From Desulfuromonadaceae bacterium (lineage in GTDB: Bacteria; Desulfobacterota; Desulfuromonadia; Desulfuromonadales; Geopsychrobacteraceae): a stretch of DNA of 13,661 nt. The notes under the pieces are model-generated. The model was not told where the DNA came from. It saw only the letters and a list, made by a program, of their open reading frames with translations, and did no database searches. The stretch lies in contig DAOWKG010000130.1 in assembly GCA_030639985.1 (NCBI GenBank), positions 1-13,661 on the forward strand. Direction: 5' to 3'. How positions within the stretch are numbered: position 1 is the stretch's first letter; every line of letters begins with the position of its first letter. This document shows positions 1 through 6,577 of the stretch, piece after piece. The position numbers and the translations under genes are program-made.

Positions 1-336
1 CATTATCACCTCCAGCGCATTGATCGAGGAAACTTGGCCGGACCGGCACAGGAATATGCAATTGCCGGAGCACAGGGACAGATCGGCGTGATTGCCCCAT
101 TAACCAGACATTTTTGTCAGGATTGTAATAGAATCCGTATCACTGCTTCTGGTAAAGTCCGAACGTGCCTTTTTTCTGATCATGAGTTCGATCTGAAACC
201 ACTGTTGAAGCTGGAGAATGTTGCTGCTATTGCCAGCAACCTGCAGCATCTGGTCGGCAATAAACCATCTTGTCATGCATTGAACTCCTGTTCATTTGAA
301 CATTCTGCTTTTTCGATGGCGCAAATCGGCGGCTGA
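1..336 (+). CDS. moaA: MoaA, GTP 3',8-cyclase, C-terminal part (5' end outside window)
   Basis: Radical SAM enzyme that starts molybdopterin synthesis by converting GTP to 3',8-cyclo-GTP, which MoaC then rearranges. Only the last 111 codons are present; the frame is open from base 1. Seen: a GP-A-x-x-Y segment followed by IGVIAPLTRHF, then the C-terminal iron-sulfur motif C-x2-C-x13-C (FCQDCNRIRIT...RTCLF, about bases 115-174). This motif binds the second [4Fe-4S] cluster, which holds the GTP substrate in this family. The protein ends in Gly-Gly (AQIGG), the C-terminal tail conserved and needed in MoaA proteins. It is the first visible gene of a cofactor block; the next gene starts 44 bases downstream. 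The N-terminal radical SAM CxxxCxxC motif lies outside the window and cannot be checked. Confidence 0.95.
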   Translation, partial: HYHLQRIDRGNLAGPAQEYAIAGAQGQIGVIAPLTRHFCQDCNRIRITASGKVRTCLFSDHEFDLKPLLKLENVAAIASNLQHLVGNKPSCHALNSCSFEHSAFSMAQIGG

Positions 337-369
337 TGGTCTGAAAACTCTGAATTATTTATGCCAATT

Positions 370-374
370 AAGGA
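370..374 (+). promoter_or_regulatory. Ribosome binding site of the moaE-like gene
   Basis: AAGGA lies six bases before the ATG at 381 and supports that start. Confidence 0.6.
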
Positions 375-380
375 TATAAA

Positions 381-749
381 ATGGATATCTCCAAAACAAT
401 TGCAGTAATGAAACAGGATCCAGCGTTTGCCGAAAATGTCGGCATGGTATTGATTCATAACGGCACGGTTCGTGGTTGGTCACGTGGTGATCGCTCCCCC
501 GTCAGCCGGATAGAGGTGGTTGCTGATCAAGTTAAAATCGAACAGATCCGCTGTGAAATAGAGCAACTGATGGGGATTTACAAAGTTGTTGTAGAAGCTC
601 GATCGGGAGTCATGCAACCCGGAGATGATCTTTTGTTTCTGATTGTCGCAGGAGATATTCGCGAGAATGTTAAACCTGCCTTTGCGCGGTTGCTGGATCG
701 GATTAAGTCTGAAGCAATTACCAAAAAAGAAACTTCCGTTGCCGAGTGA
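381..749 (+). CDS. moaE: Short MoaE-like molybdopterin synthase catalytic subunit
   Basis: Probable large subunit of molybdopterin synthase, which with thiocarboxylated MoaD turns cyclic pyranopterin monophosphate into molybdopterin. It has 122 residues against about 150 for E. coli MoaE. By eye it aligns as follows: NGTVRGWSRGD (27-37) on the MoaE V-R-N-H-N-x-G-D loop with Arg31 at the place of E. coli Arg39; GVMQPGDDLLFLIV (76-89) on the G-x-L-x-x-G-D strand; and IKSEAITKKE (108-117) on the LKTRAPFWKRE tail, keeping Lys109 and Lys115/116 for catalytic Lys119 and Lys126. Two things are odd. The conserved His-Arg pair after that strand is replaced by Asp92-Ile93, and the C-terminal extension is missing. 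No MoaD gene is visible. The position between moaA and moeA supports a cofactor role; the exact reaction is inferred. Confidence 0.75.
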   Translation: MDISKTIAVMKQDPAFAENVGMVLIHNGTVRGWSRGDRSPVSRIEVVADQVKIEQIRCEIEQLMGIYKVVVEARSGVMQPGDDLLFLIVAGDIRENVKPAFARLLDRIKSEAITKKETSVAE

Positions 750-785
750 CTCAATTTTAAGCTGGTTTGGTTGCGTATTAATTAC

Positions 786-791
786 AGGAGG
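786..791 (+). promoter_or_regulatory. Strong ribosome binding site of first moeA
   Basis: AGGAGG, a full Shine-Dalgarno core, lies five bases before the ATG at 797 and fixes that start. Confidence 0.8.
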
Positions 792-796
792 CAATA

Positions 797-2038
797 ATGG
801 CAGAGACCTTTGCTGCAGCGAGAGCTCTGATTCAGGAAAATATTTGTTCTCTGGAACCGGAAACGGTTGACCTGTTGAATCTGGTTGGTCGGGTGGTCGC
901 AGAGGAGATATGTGCACCTTGGGATTTGCCCCGTTGGGATAATTCCGAGATGGATGGTTTTGCCGTCAAATCCGCAGATTGTCACACTTTCGCCAAATTG
1001 AAGGTTGTTGGCTACATCCCGGCCGGAGCTGCGGCAGAAGGGATTTCGGTTGCAACTGGTACTGCGGTGAGAATTATGACTGGCGCCCCGATCCCGATTG
1101 GTTGTGATGCCATTGTGCCGATTGAAAATACCGAGTCAGACAAAGAATCGGTGACGATTAAACGACCGGTGCAAATTGGCGATTACATTCGTTTTTGCGG
1201 TAGCGACATCAACGCCGGTGAGGTCATGATTTCGCCGGGAACTATTTTGCGACCCGCCGAAGTCAACCTGCTGGCCTCTTTTTCCCGTTTAGAGGTGCTG
1301 GTTCATCGTTGTCCCAGAGTGGCGATTCTCTCGACTGGTGATGAACTTGTAGCTCCGGGAGAAGCAGTTGGCCCTGGGCAGATTATCGACAGTAATGGCT
1401 ATTCCCTCGCCGCGGCCGTTAGCGAAGTTGGTGCTATTCCGATTTTACTTGGCATTGCCCGTGATAATATCGGCAGCCTCACAGAAAAGATCGCCCAAGG
1501 ACTCAAAGCCGATGTGTTTATCACTAGCGCCGGGGTTTCCATGGGTGACCTTGATCTGGTTTGTAAGGTTCTGGATGGGGCCGGGGTTAAGCAATTGTTT
1601 TGGAAGGTTGATATCAAGCCGGGTCGACCGACCGCTTTTGGGTTAAAGGATGGTTGTGCGGTCTTTTCTTTGCCGGGAAATCCAGTTTCGAGTATGATCG
1701 CTTTTGAGGAGTTGGTGCGGCCAGCATTGCTTAAAATGATGGGGCAGACAAAAGTATTCAAACCCTTCGTTAAGGCCGCTCTGACGAAACCGCTTTACAA
1801 TGAAACCGGTCGAGTTCGTTTTTTGCGGGTTAGGGTGGTTGAGAGTTCGACGGGCTTGATTGCAGAAAGTGCTGGCGATCAAAATACCGGGATTCTTAGT
1901 ACCATGATTCGTGCTAATGCTATAGCCGTTTTACCTGCTGACCGGACAGAATTTGTTGCTGGTGAGGAGGTTGATATCCATTTATTGAATCCGGAACATG
2001 TGCTTGATGCTGGTTCTGCTAAGGTGGGCAACTCCTAA
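797..2038 (+). CDS. moeA: MoeA molybdopterin molybdenumtransferase, paralogue 1
   Basis: Inserts molybdate, or possibly tungstate, into adenylylated molybdopterin, giving the metal-loaded cofactor. Its 413 residues are normal for MoeA. Seen in order: an N-terminal domain with DNSEMDGFAV (48-57; Asp53 matches the conserved MDGYAV aspartate), VRIMTGAPIP (91-100), the substrate-loop motif STGDEL (179-184), TSAGVSMGDLD (243-253), the IKPGRPTAFG ligand loop (273-282), SLPGNPVSS (291-299), and a C-terminal domain with SAGDQNTG (358-365). It lies 47 bases after the moaE-like gene, so the two are probably co-transcribed. About half of its residues match the second moeA product by eye, with differences in the ligand loop (KPGR here, KPGH there). 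Which metal each paralogue prefers cannot be read from sequence. Confidence 0.93.
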   Translation: MAETFAAARALIQENICSLEPETVDLLNLVGRVVAEEICAPWDLPRWDNSEMDGFAVKSADCHTFAKLKVVGYIPAGAAAEGISVATGTAVRIMTGAPIPIGCDAIVPIENTESDKESVTIKRPVQIGDYIRFCGSDINAGEVMISPGTILRPAEVNLLASFSRLEVLVHRCPRVAILSTGDELVAPGEAVGPGQIIDSNGYSLAAAVSEVGAIPILLGIARDNIGSLTEKIAQGLKADVFITSAGVSMGDLDLVCKVLDGAGVKQLFWKVDIKPGRPTAFGLKDGCAVFSLPGNPVSSMIAFEELVRPALLKMMGQTKVFKPFVKAALTKPLYNETGRVRFLRVRVVESSTGLIAESAGDQNTGILSTMIRANAIAVLPADRTEFVAGEEVDIHLLNPEHVLDAGSAKVGNS

Positions 2039-2063
2039 GACCTTAAGTCATAATCTTAGGACC

Positions 2064-2149
2064 GTCGGTTTTCAGACCGACAGCCGACTTCATTTTCTTT
2101 GATTGCAAAGAAAACGAGAGCAAAAGAAACTCTTTTTTATTTCTTTTGC
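2064..2149. repeat. Cluster of three hairpins, possible REP-like intergenic element
   Basis: Hairpin 1: GTCGGT (2064-2069) pairs with ACCGAC (2076-2081). Hairpin 2: TTTTCTTTG (2093-2101) pairs perfectly with CAAAGAAAA (2106-2114) around a four-base loop. Hairpin 3: GCAAAAGAAA (2120-2129) pairs perfectly with TTTCTTTTGC (2140-2149). Arms of hairpins 2 and 3 share the CAAA(A)GAAA theme. None has a T-run directly 3' of the stem on the + strand, so they are not typical terminators. Dispersed intergenic palindromes with this AAAGAAA look are common in proteobacteria; membership of such a family here is inferred. Confidence 0.5.
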
Positions 2150-2271
2150 GAGAATTGCTGCGATATTTCAATGGTGGATTTAGTGAATAGCTATCGGCTT
2201 CGTGGCGTCTCTTCGATATTGATTATGGGCGTGATGAAAGTAGTTGTACTGTAGACTGGTTGAGTGGTTCG

Positions 2272-2305
2272 TCGCCTAACGAGACGTTAACGTCTCTAAT
2301 GGCGA
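2272..2305. promoter_or_regulatory. Perfect 16-base palindrome with outer inverted arms, candidate operator
   Basis: GAGACGTTAACGTCTC (2281-2296) is a perfect palindrome. It is flanked by four-base spacers and then by TCGCC (2272-2276) and GGCGA (2301-2305), which also pair. It ends 89 bases before the second moeA start. The outer arm is followed by A bases, not T, so it is unlikely to be a terminator in the direction of the genes. A dimeric repressor site is one reading; the regulator is unknown. Confidence 0.35.
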
Positions 2306-2394
2306 AAAAATCAAATGCCAGGTAAGCCAGTGTCATTCGTGAAAGTAATTCAATCAGTCGTTGTTGGGGCTGAACCTGTGCGAGACTAGTTAAT

Positions 2395-3606
2395 ATGCCA
2401 ATCTCTTTCTATGAAGCCAGACAGCAGATCCTTGATACCGTTCCCACCCTTGCGATTGAAAAAGTTTCGCTATTTGATGCTGCGGGGCGAGCCGTTGCGG
2501 AAGATATTGTCGCTACTCAACCCCTGCCGGCATTTAATAACTCAGCGATGGATGGCTATGCGGTTCGCGTGGCGGATTGTGCCATCGGAACAATCCTGCC
2601 GGTAGTGGGATATCTTCCGGCTGGGAAAACTTCTACCACTACCGGCAAGCCGGGAACCGTGGTCAGGGTCATGACAGGTGCGCCGATTCCGTCAGGAGCG
2701 GATGCCGTGGTGCCGTTTGAAGATTGCAAGGAAGAAGCCGATAAAATAACCATTCTTCGGACGGTGAAGAAGGGTGACCATACTCGTTGGGCCGGAGAGG
2801 ATATCCGCCCTGGTGATAAGATTATTGCCGCTGGAACCCTGCTTCGCCCGGCAGAGATCAGTTTGCTGGCCAGCTTACGTTTAGGAACTATTTTGGTTCA
2901 CCGCCGGGTTCGGGTTGCTATCCTCGCCACCGGAGATGAATTGCAAGAAATTGACGAACTCCCCTTCAATGGTGGAATTGTTGACAGTAACACCAGTGCC
3001 CTTGCCGCAGCAGTTCAAGAGGTTGGTGCCATACCGTTGCTTCTCGGGATTGCCCGCGACAACCTGACCGACCTGCGGGAAAAGATCAAGGAAGGTCTGC
3101 AAGCAGATGTCTTAATCACTTCCGCCGGGGTCTCTGCCGGGGATCGTGATCTGGTGCGTGAAGTCCTGGAAGAATTTGGGATTAAAGAGATTTTCTGGAA
3201 GCTGCGCATCAAACCGGGACACCCGACCGCTTTTGGGATGGACAACGATACCCCGGTTTTTTCACTGCCTGGTAACCCGGTTGCAACCCTGCTGACGTTT
3301 GAGGAATTTGTCCGTCCGGCATTGCTGAAAATGATGGGGCATAACAGCGTCTTTAAAACCCTTTATCGAGCTACCCTGACCGAACCAATCAAGAAAAAGA
3401 AGGGGAGACTACAGATATTACGAGTCTCTGTCCGGATCAATCAGGATGGTGAAATGGTGGTCAGTAGTGCTGGGGATCAAAATACCGGAATTCTGCGCAC
3501 CCTGGTCGATGCTCAGGGGATAGCTCTGTTGGCCGATGACCGCGATTTTTTTGCCGCTGGTGAAAAAATTGACATCCATCTCCTTGGCGCCTCTACTGCT
3601 TTGTGA
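2395..3606 (+). CDS. moeA: MoeA molybdopterin molybdenumtransferase, paralogue 2
   Basis: Second MoeA, 403 residues, with the full set of family motifs: NNSAMDGYAV (48-57), VRVMTGAPIP (90-99), ATGDEL (178-183), TSAGVSAGDRD (242-252), IKPGHPTAFG (272-281), SLPGNPVAT (290-298) and SAGDQNTG near the C-terminus. Identity to the first copy is about half overall and higher in the central MPT-binding domain, so this is an old duplication and not a recent repeat. The SAGDQNTGIL stretch is nearly identical even in DNA. The ATG at 2395 has no good Shine-Dalgarno sequence upstream (GCGAGAC is the best), so translation may be weak. Duplicated MoeA proteins are known in archaea and other tungsten users and have been proposed to separate tungsten from molybdenum insertion. 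That role here is inferred from the nearby tupABC. Confidence 0.93.
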   Translation: MPISFYEARQQILDTVPTLAIEKVSLFDAAGRAVAEDIVATQPLPAFNNSAMDGYAVRVADCAIGTILPVVGYLPAGKTSTTTGKPGTVVRVMTGAPIPSGADAVVPFEDCKEEADKITILRTVKKGDHTRWAGEDIRPGDKIIAAGTLLRPAEISLLASLRLGTILVHRRVRVAILATGDELQEIDELPFNGGIVDSNTSALAAAVQEVGAIPLLLGIARDNLTDLREKIKEGLQADVLITSAGVSAGDRDLVREVLEEFGIKEIFWKLRIKPGHPTAFGMDNDTPVFSLPGNPVATLLTFEEFVRPALLKMMGHNSVFKTLYRATLTEPIKKKKGRLQILRVSVRINQDGEMVVSSAGDQNTGILRTLVDAQGIALLADDRDFFAAGEKIDIHLLGASTAL

Positions 3607-3705
3607 GGTACTTTGGGAGACTGTCGCACTTTACAAGAATTTACTGTTAAGGCTGATCCATTATGCCGATACTGAACTCGATTTTATCTAATTCGGAGAC
3701 CAAGA

Positions 3706-4185
3706 ATGACCGATGAATTGACCCATTTCGATAAAGACGGTAAGGCCGTTATGGTTGATGTTGGTGAAAAACCATTATCTGCCAGAGTAGCTACTGCCGG
3801 GGGGATGGTCCAGATGAAGCCGGAAACCCTGCAACAAATCCTGGCGCAACGGATAAAAAAGGGAGATGTATTCTCCGTTGCCCGGCTAGCTGGAATCATG
3901 GCTGCCAAGCAAACTCCCGCACTTATCCCCCTCTGTCATCCGCTCCCTTTAAGCTCTGTGGAGCTTGATTTTAATAGTGATCCGCTATCAGGGAGGGTTG
4001 CCATCTCTGCTACCACCAAAGTCACCGGTCAAACTGGGATAGAAATGGAAGCATTGATGGCCGTCTCGGTCGCTGCACTAACTATTTATGATATGTGTAA
4101 AGCGATTGACAAAGAAATGGTAATAGGAGAAATCTGCTTGTTGAAAAAAACTGGTGGCAAGAGCGGAACATTCGTGCGTAGCTGA
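3706..4185 (+). CDS. moaC: MoaC, cyclic pyranopterin monophosphate synthase
   Basis: Converts the MoaA product 3',8-cyclo-GTP into cyclic pyranopterin monophosphate. The 159 residues are normal for MoaC, which works as a hexamer in the cytoplasm. Active-site residues known from E. coli are all present, shifted by one: Lys52 in IKKGDVFS, His78 in IPLCHPLPL, Glu113 and Glu115 in GIEMEALMA, Asp129 and Lys132 in YDMCKAIDK. The N-terminal HFDKDGKAVMVDVGEK segment is also typical. A GGAG ribosome binding site at 3695-3698 lies seven bases before the ATG. It follows the second moeA by 99 bases with no terminator visible between them, so co-transcription is likely. Confidence 0.95.
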   Translation: MTDELTHFDKDGKAVMVDVGEKPLSARVATAGGMVQMKPETLQQILAQRIKKGDVFSVARLAGIMAAKQTPALIPLCHPLPLSSVELDFNSDPLSGRVAISATTKVTGQTGIEMEALMAVSVAALTIYDMCKAIDKEMVIGEICLLKKTGGKSGTFVRS

Positions 4186-4249
4186 ATTATTACAAAGCAA
4201 CAAGTTGTGAAGTTGTCCTTGATATCGGCACCGGAAAAAATTATCGCTA

Positions 4250-4307
4250 CCATTACCGCTAGCAGGGTTAAATTACAGCCCCGTAATGGGCAGTTGATTA
4301 AATCAAC
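4250..4307 (+). promoter_or_regulatory. Inverted repeats upstream of tupA, candidate operator or leader structure
   Basis: CCATTAC (4250-4256) can pair with GTAATGG (4283-4289). Directly after comes GTTGATT-A-AATCAAC (4293-4307), a perfect seven-base dyad around one base. The dyad ends 63 bases before the chosen tupA start. Tungstate or molybdate uptake genes are commonly repressed by metal-sensing regulators (ModE, or TunR in sulfate reducers), but I cannot match this dyad to either known site. No convincing -35/-10 pair was found in 4186-4370. Confidence 0.3.
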
Positions 4308-4370
4308 CAGTGTCATTGTCGGAGTTGCATGACAAATATTATTCCGCGTAAGCTGAAAGGAAAAAGTCCC

Positions 4371-5171
4371 ATGAAGCACCTTAATATTTTGCTGCCTGTT
4401 TTGATCTTCATCTTGTTTTGTAGCCCGGTCATGGCGGTTGAACATCTACGTCTGGCAACCACCACCTCGACCGAAAATTCGGGGTTACTGGCAAGCTTGT
4501 TGCCGCCGTTTGAGCAGCTGAACAATTGCAAAATTGATGTTATTGCCGTCGGTACCGGCAAAGCAATTAAACTTGGAGAAACCGGTGATGTCGATGTGAT
4601 TCTGGTTCACGCTCGCAGCAAAGAGGATAAATTTGTTGCTGCTGGGTTTGGTATTGATCGTCGTGATGTCATGTATAACGATTTTGTCGTTATCGGCCCA
4701 ACCAGTGATCCCGCGGGCATCAACGGTCAAAAGGATGTTGCCGTTGCCATGGGTAAAATTGCTGCTGCCGGGGCAACCTTTGTTTCCCGGGGCGATGATT
4801 CGGGAACCCATACTCGGGAAAAACAGCTCTGGAATGCTGCTGCAGTCATCCCGGCTGCAAACTGGTATCTTGAAGCTGGACGTGGCATGGGCGAGGTCAT
4901 TATTATGGCTGGTGAACGGCAGGGTTACACCCTGACTGATCGCGGAACTTATCTGGCATTCAAAGAAAAAACTCCCCTGCAGATTGCGGTTGAAGGTGAT
5001 GCTCGATTGTACAATCCTTACGGTGTCATCATGGTTAATCCCGAGCGCCACCCCCATGTCAAAACTGACCTGGGGCGTAAATTTCTCAACTACCTGACCA
5101 GCCAACCAGCTCGAACCTTGATTTCTGGTTTTCGTAAAGGGGGCGAACAACTCTTTTATGTCGCCGATTAA
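4371..5171 (+). CDS. tupA: TupA, periplasmic tungstate-binding protein of an ABC transporter
   Basis: Captures tungstate in the periplasm and delivers it to TupB. From the ATG at 4371 it has 266 residues. An in-frame ATG at 4329 exists, but 4371 is preferred because AAAGGA at 4356-4361 sits nine bases upstream and because it gives a clean signal peptide (residues 1-22, ending SPVMA before VEHLRLA). The mature protein starts with ATTTSTENSGLL (29-40), the TTTS oxyanion-binding signature of the TupA family. It continues with AVGTGKAIKLGETGDVDVIL and the conserved FVSRGDDSGTHTREKQLW. These separate it from the ModA molybdate-binding family. It lies 185 bases after moaC and heads a tight tupABC set. 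Confidence 0.93.
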   Translation: MKHLNILLPVLIFILFCSPVMAVEHLRLATTTSTENSGLLASLLPPFEQLNNCKIDVIAVGTGKAIKLGETGDVDVILVHARSKEDKFVAAGFGIDRRDVMYNDFVVIGPTSDPAGINGQKDVAVAMGKIAAAGATFVSRGDDSGTHTREKQLWNAAAVIPAANWYLEAGRGMGEVIIMAGERQGYTLTDRGTYLAFKEKTPLQIAVEGDARLYNPYGVIMVNPERHPHVKTDLGRKFLNYLTSQPARTLISGFRKGGEQLFYVAD

Positions 5172-5180
5172 ATAGCAACC

Positions 5181-5867
5181 TTGGACTATTTATATAACTC
5201 ACTACTGGCAGCAATAAAACTGATTGTCGGTTGCGATAGCGACGTTTTGATAACGGTCTGGATATCGCTATATACCTCGACGATTGCAATCGTGTTGGCT
5301 GCGTTGTTCGGTATCCCCTTCGGTTTATGGTTGGGGATTAGCCGTTTTCGAGGTCGGCAGCTTTTGGTAACTCTGCTGAATACGCTGATGGCATTACCGA
5401 CGGTTGTGGTCGGACTGTTGTTGTTCGGCTTACTCAGTCGGCAGGGGCCGTTGGGTGATTGGGGCTTACTTTTTACCCCGGTGGCGATGATTTTAGGGCA
5501 AATGGTTCTGGCAACTCCGATTGTCGCCAATTACGTTCATGCTGCAGTTGTTGGTGCCGATGCTCGTATTTTACCGACCCTGCGCTCCCTTGGGGCATCC
5601 CCGTGGCAGGCAGCACGGCAATTGCTGTGTGAGGTTCGGTTTGGGATTATGGCCGCAGTGATTGCCGGTTTCGGGCGGGTGATTGCCGAAGTCGGGGTTG
5701 CCATGATGCTCGGTGGAAATATTCGTGGTACCACCCGTACCATGACGACAACAATAGCTCTGGAAACCAGTAAGGGGGAGTTTGTCTTTGGTTTGTCTCT
5801 TGGTTTGATCCTGATGACGGTTGCTCTGCTGGTCAACTTGGGGCTGCAATTTCTGCAGCAACGGTGA
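5181..5867 (+). CDS. tupB: TupB, tungstate ABC transporter permease
   Basis: Membrane channel subunit, 228 residues, with about five hydrophobic segments (roughly 24-48, 62-84, 94-118, 153-178, 200-223). The cytoplasmic coupling loop, LPTLRSLGASPWQAARQLL (131-149), has the G-A-S spacing of the EAA motif that docks on the ATPase. The family-like segment VIAEVGVAMMLGGNIRGTTR (167-186) is present. The start is TTG at 5181, ten bases after the tupA stop. The codons between the tupA stop, in the same frame, and this TTG are not usual starts, so TTG is the only good choice, and there is no strong Shine-Dalgarno sequence. Translation is probably coupled to tupA. It overlaps nothing, and tupC follows four bases later. 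Confidence 0.92.
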   Translation: MDYLYNSLLAAIKLIVGCDSDVLITVWISLYTSTIAIVLAALFGIPFGLWLGISRFRGRQLLVTLLNTLMALPTVVVGLLLFGLLSRQGPLGDWGLLFTPVAMILGQMVLATPIVANYVHAAVVGADARILPTLRSLGASPWQAARQLLCEVRFGIMAAVIAGFGRVIAEVGVAMMLGGNIRGTTRTMTTTIALETSKGEFVFGLSLGLILMTVALLVNLGLQFLQQR

Positions 5868-5871
5868 ATTG

Positions 5872-6519
5872 ATGGAACCGGTTTACTCATTAATAAACAT
5901 TGAACATAGCGTTGGTGAAAACTTTTGTTTAAAAGTGCCACAGTTGGATTTTGCCCGGAGCAAAATCCATGTTATCAGTGGTTCAAACGGAGCGGGGAAG
6001 AGCACTCTCCTGAAAATCTTGGCTCTTTTGCTGCAACCACAGCACGGTTCGTTGTCTTTTTCCGGTCGACCCATCGATCCTTCTAGCCGTAAGCAACAAT
6101 CTTTACGGCGCAAAATCACTCTGGTTGAACAAGCACCCTATCTATTTAGTGGTAGTGTTTTCAGTAATCTGGCTTTGGGTCTGAAAATCCGGCAGGTCAG
6201 TCGTGCCGAGCAGGAACAGAGAATTAGTGCAACTTTGTCGCAGGTTGGTTTGGCCGGTTTTGCTCAGCGTCAGGTCAAAGGTTTGTCGGGCGGGGAAGTC
6301 CAACGGGTTGCTCTGGCGCGGGCTCTGGTTTTGAATCCTGAGGTGCTGTTGTTGGATGAGCCCACCGCGAATATTGATCATGATAGTTTGGCGGGCCTTG
6401 AGCAGTTACTTTGTGTGTTGGTAAAAACGGGGACAACAATAATTATGTCAAGCCATGATCCGGATCAGGCGGAACGGTTACATGGTAATTTTATATTGAT
6501 TGAAAATGGGGTAGTGTGA
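5872..6519 (+). CDS. tupC: TupC, tungstate ABC transporter ATPase
   Basis: ATP-hydrolysing subunit that powers tungstate import through TupB. From the ATG at 5872 it has 215 residues. Seen: Walker A GSNGAGKST (37-45), Q-loop glutamine in LVEQAPYLF (Gln87), ABC signature LSGGEVQR (138-145), Walker B VLLLDEP (158-164), and the switch histidine in MSSHD (His195). An ATG at 5821 in the same frame would overlap the tupB 3' end by 47 bases and add a cysteine- and tryptophan-rich tail not expected for the family, so 5872 is preferred. A weak GGTGA overlaps the tupB stop. A molybdate ModC would usually carry a C-terminal TOBE domain; none is present, which fits TupC. Confidence 0.92.
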   Translation: MEPVYSLINIEHSVGENFCLKVPQLDFARSKIHVISGSNGAGKSTLLKILALLLQPQHGSLSFSGRPIDPSSRKQQSLRRKITLVEQAPYLFSGSVFSNLALGLKIRQVSRAEQEQRISATLSQVGLAGFAQRQVKGLSGGEVQRVALARALVLNPEVLLLDEPTANIDHDSLAGLEQLLCVLVKTGTTIIMSSHDPDQAERLHGNFILIENGVV

Positions 6520-6560
6520 CTGATCACTGCTAGTATCCTGAGCCAGTCGCTATTCTTCAA

Positions 6561-6567
6561 AAGGGAG
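6561..6567 (+). promoter_or_regulatory. Ribosome binding site of the aldehyde dehydrogenase gene
   Basis: AAGGGAG lies ten bases before the ATG at 6578 and supports that start. Confidence 0.6.
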
Positions 6568-6577
6568 CGAAAATCCT

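Larger units (their letters stand above)
2039..2394 (+). other. 356-base gene-free gap between the two moeA genes, rich in hairpins
   Basis: No plausible coding frame was found here. The first 110 bases hold three successive hairpins (2064-2081, 2093-2114, 2120-2149), and a perfect 16-base palindrome lies at 2281-2296. No clear sigma-70 promoter stands out, and no good Shine-Dalgarno sequence precedes the second moeA. The gap may separate two transcription units or may be a repeat inserted into one operon. Confidence 0.6.

Noticed and set aside
2281..2310. Terminator at the GAGACGTTAACGTCTC palindrome
   Set aside because: The stem is followed by A bases, not a T-run, on the + strand, and on the - strand it is followed by mixed sequence.
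2039..2394. Molybdenum cofactor riboswitch before the second moeA
   Set aside because: I looked for a multi-stem conserved core like the Moco RNA and saw only independent hairpins; a covariance search would be needed to revise this.
4329..4370. Upstream in-frame ATG for tupA adding 14 residues
   Set aside because: It would place a charged stretch before the signal peptide and has a poorer ribosome site; the ATG at 4371 has AAAGGA nine bases upstream and a normal signal peptide.
4485..5150. Long open frame of 221 codons on the - strand
   Set aside because: It is fully antisense to tupA, whose signature motifs are clear, and its translation shows no family features.
5264..5285. ATCGCTATATA, identical to half of an E. 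coli ModE box
   Set aside because: It lies within tupB coding sequence, the other half site is poor, and the bases are explained by the protein; probably coincidence.
5821..5871. Upstream in-frame ATG for tupC
   Set aside because: It lies inside tupB, gives an atypical Cys/Trp-rich extension, and lacks a ribosome site; the ATG at 5872 gives a normal ATPase N-terminus.
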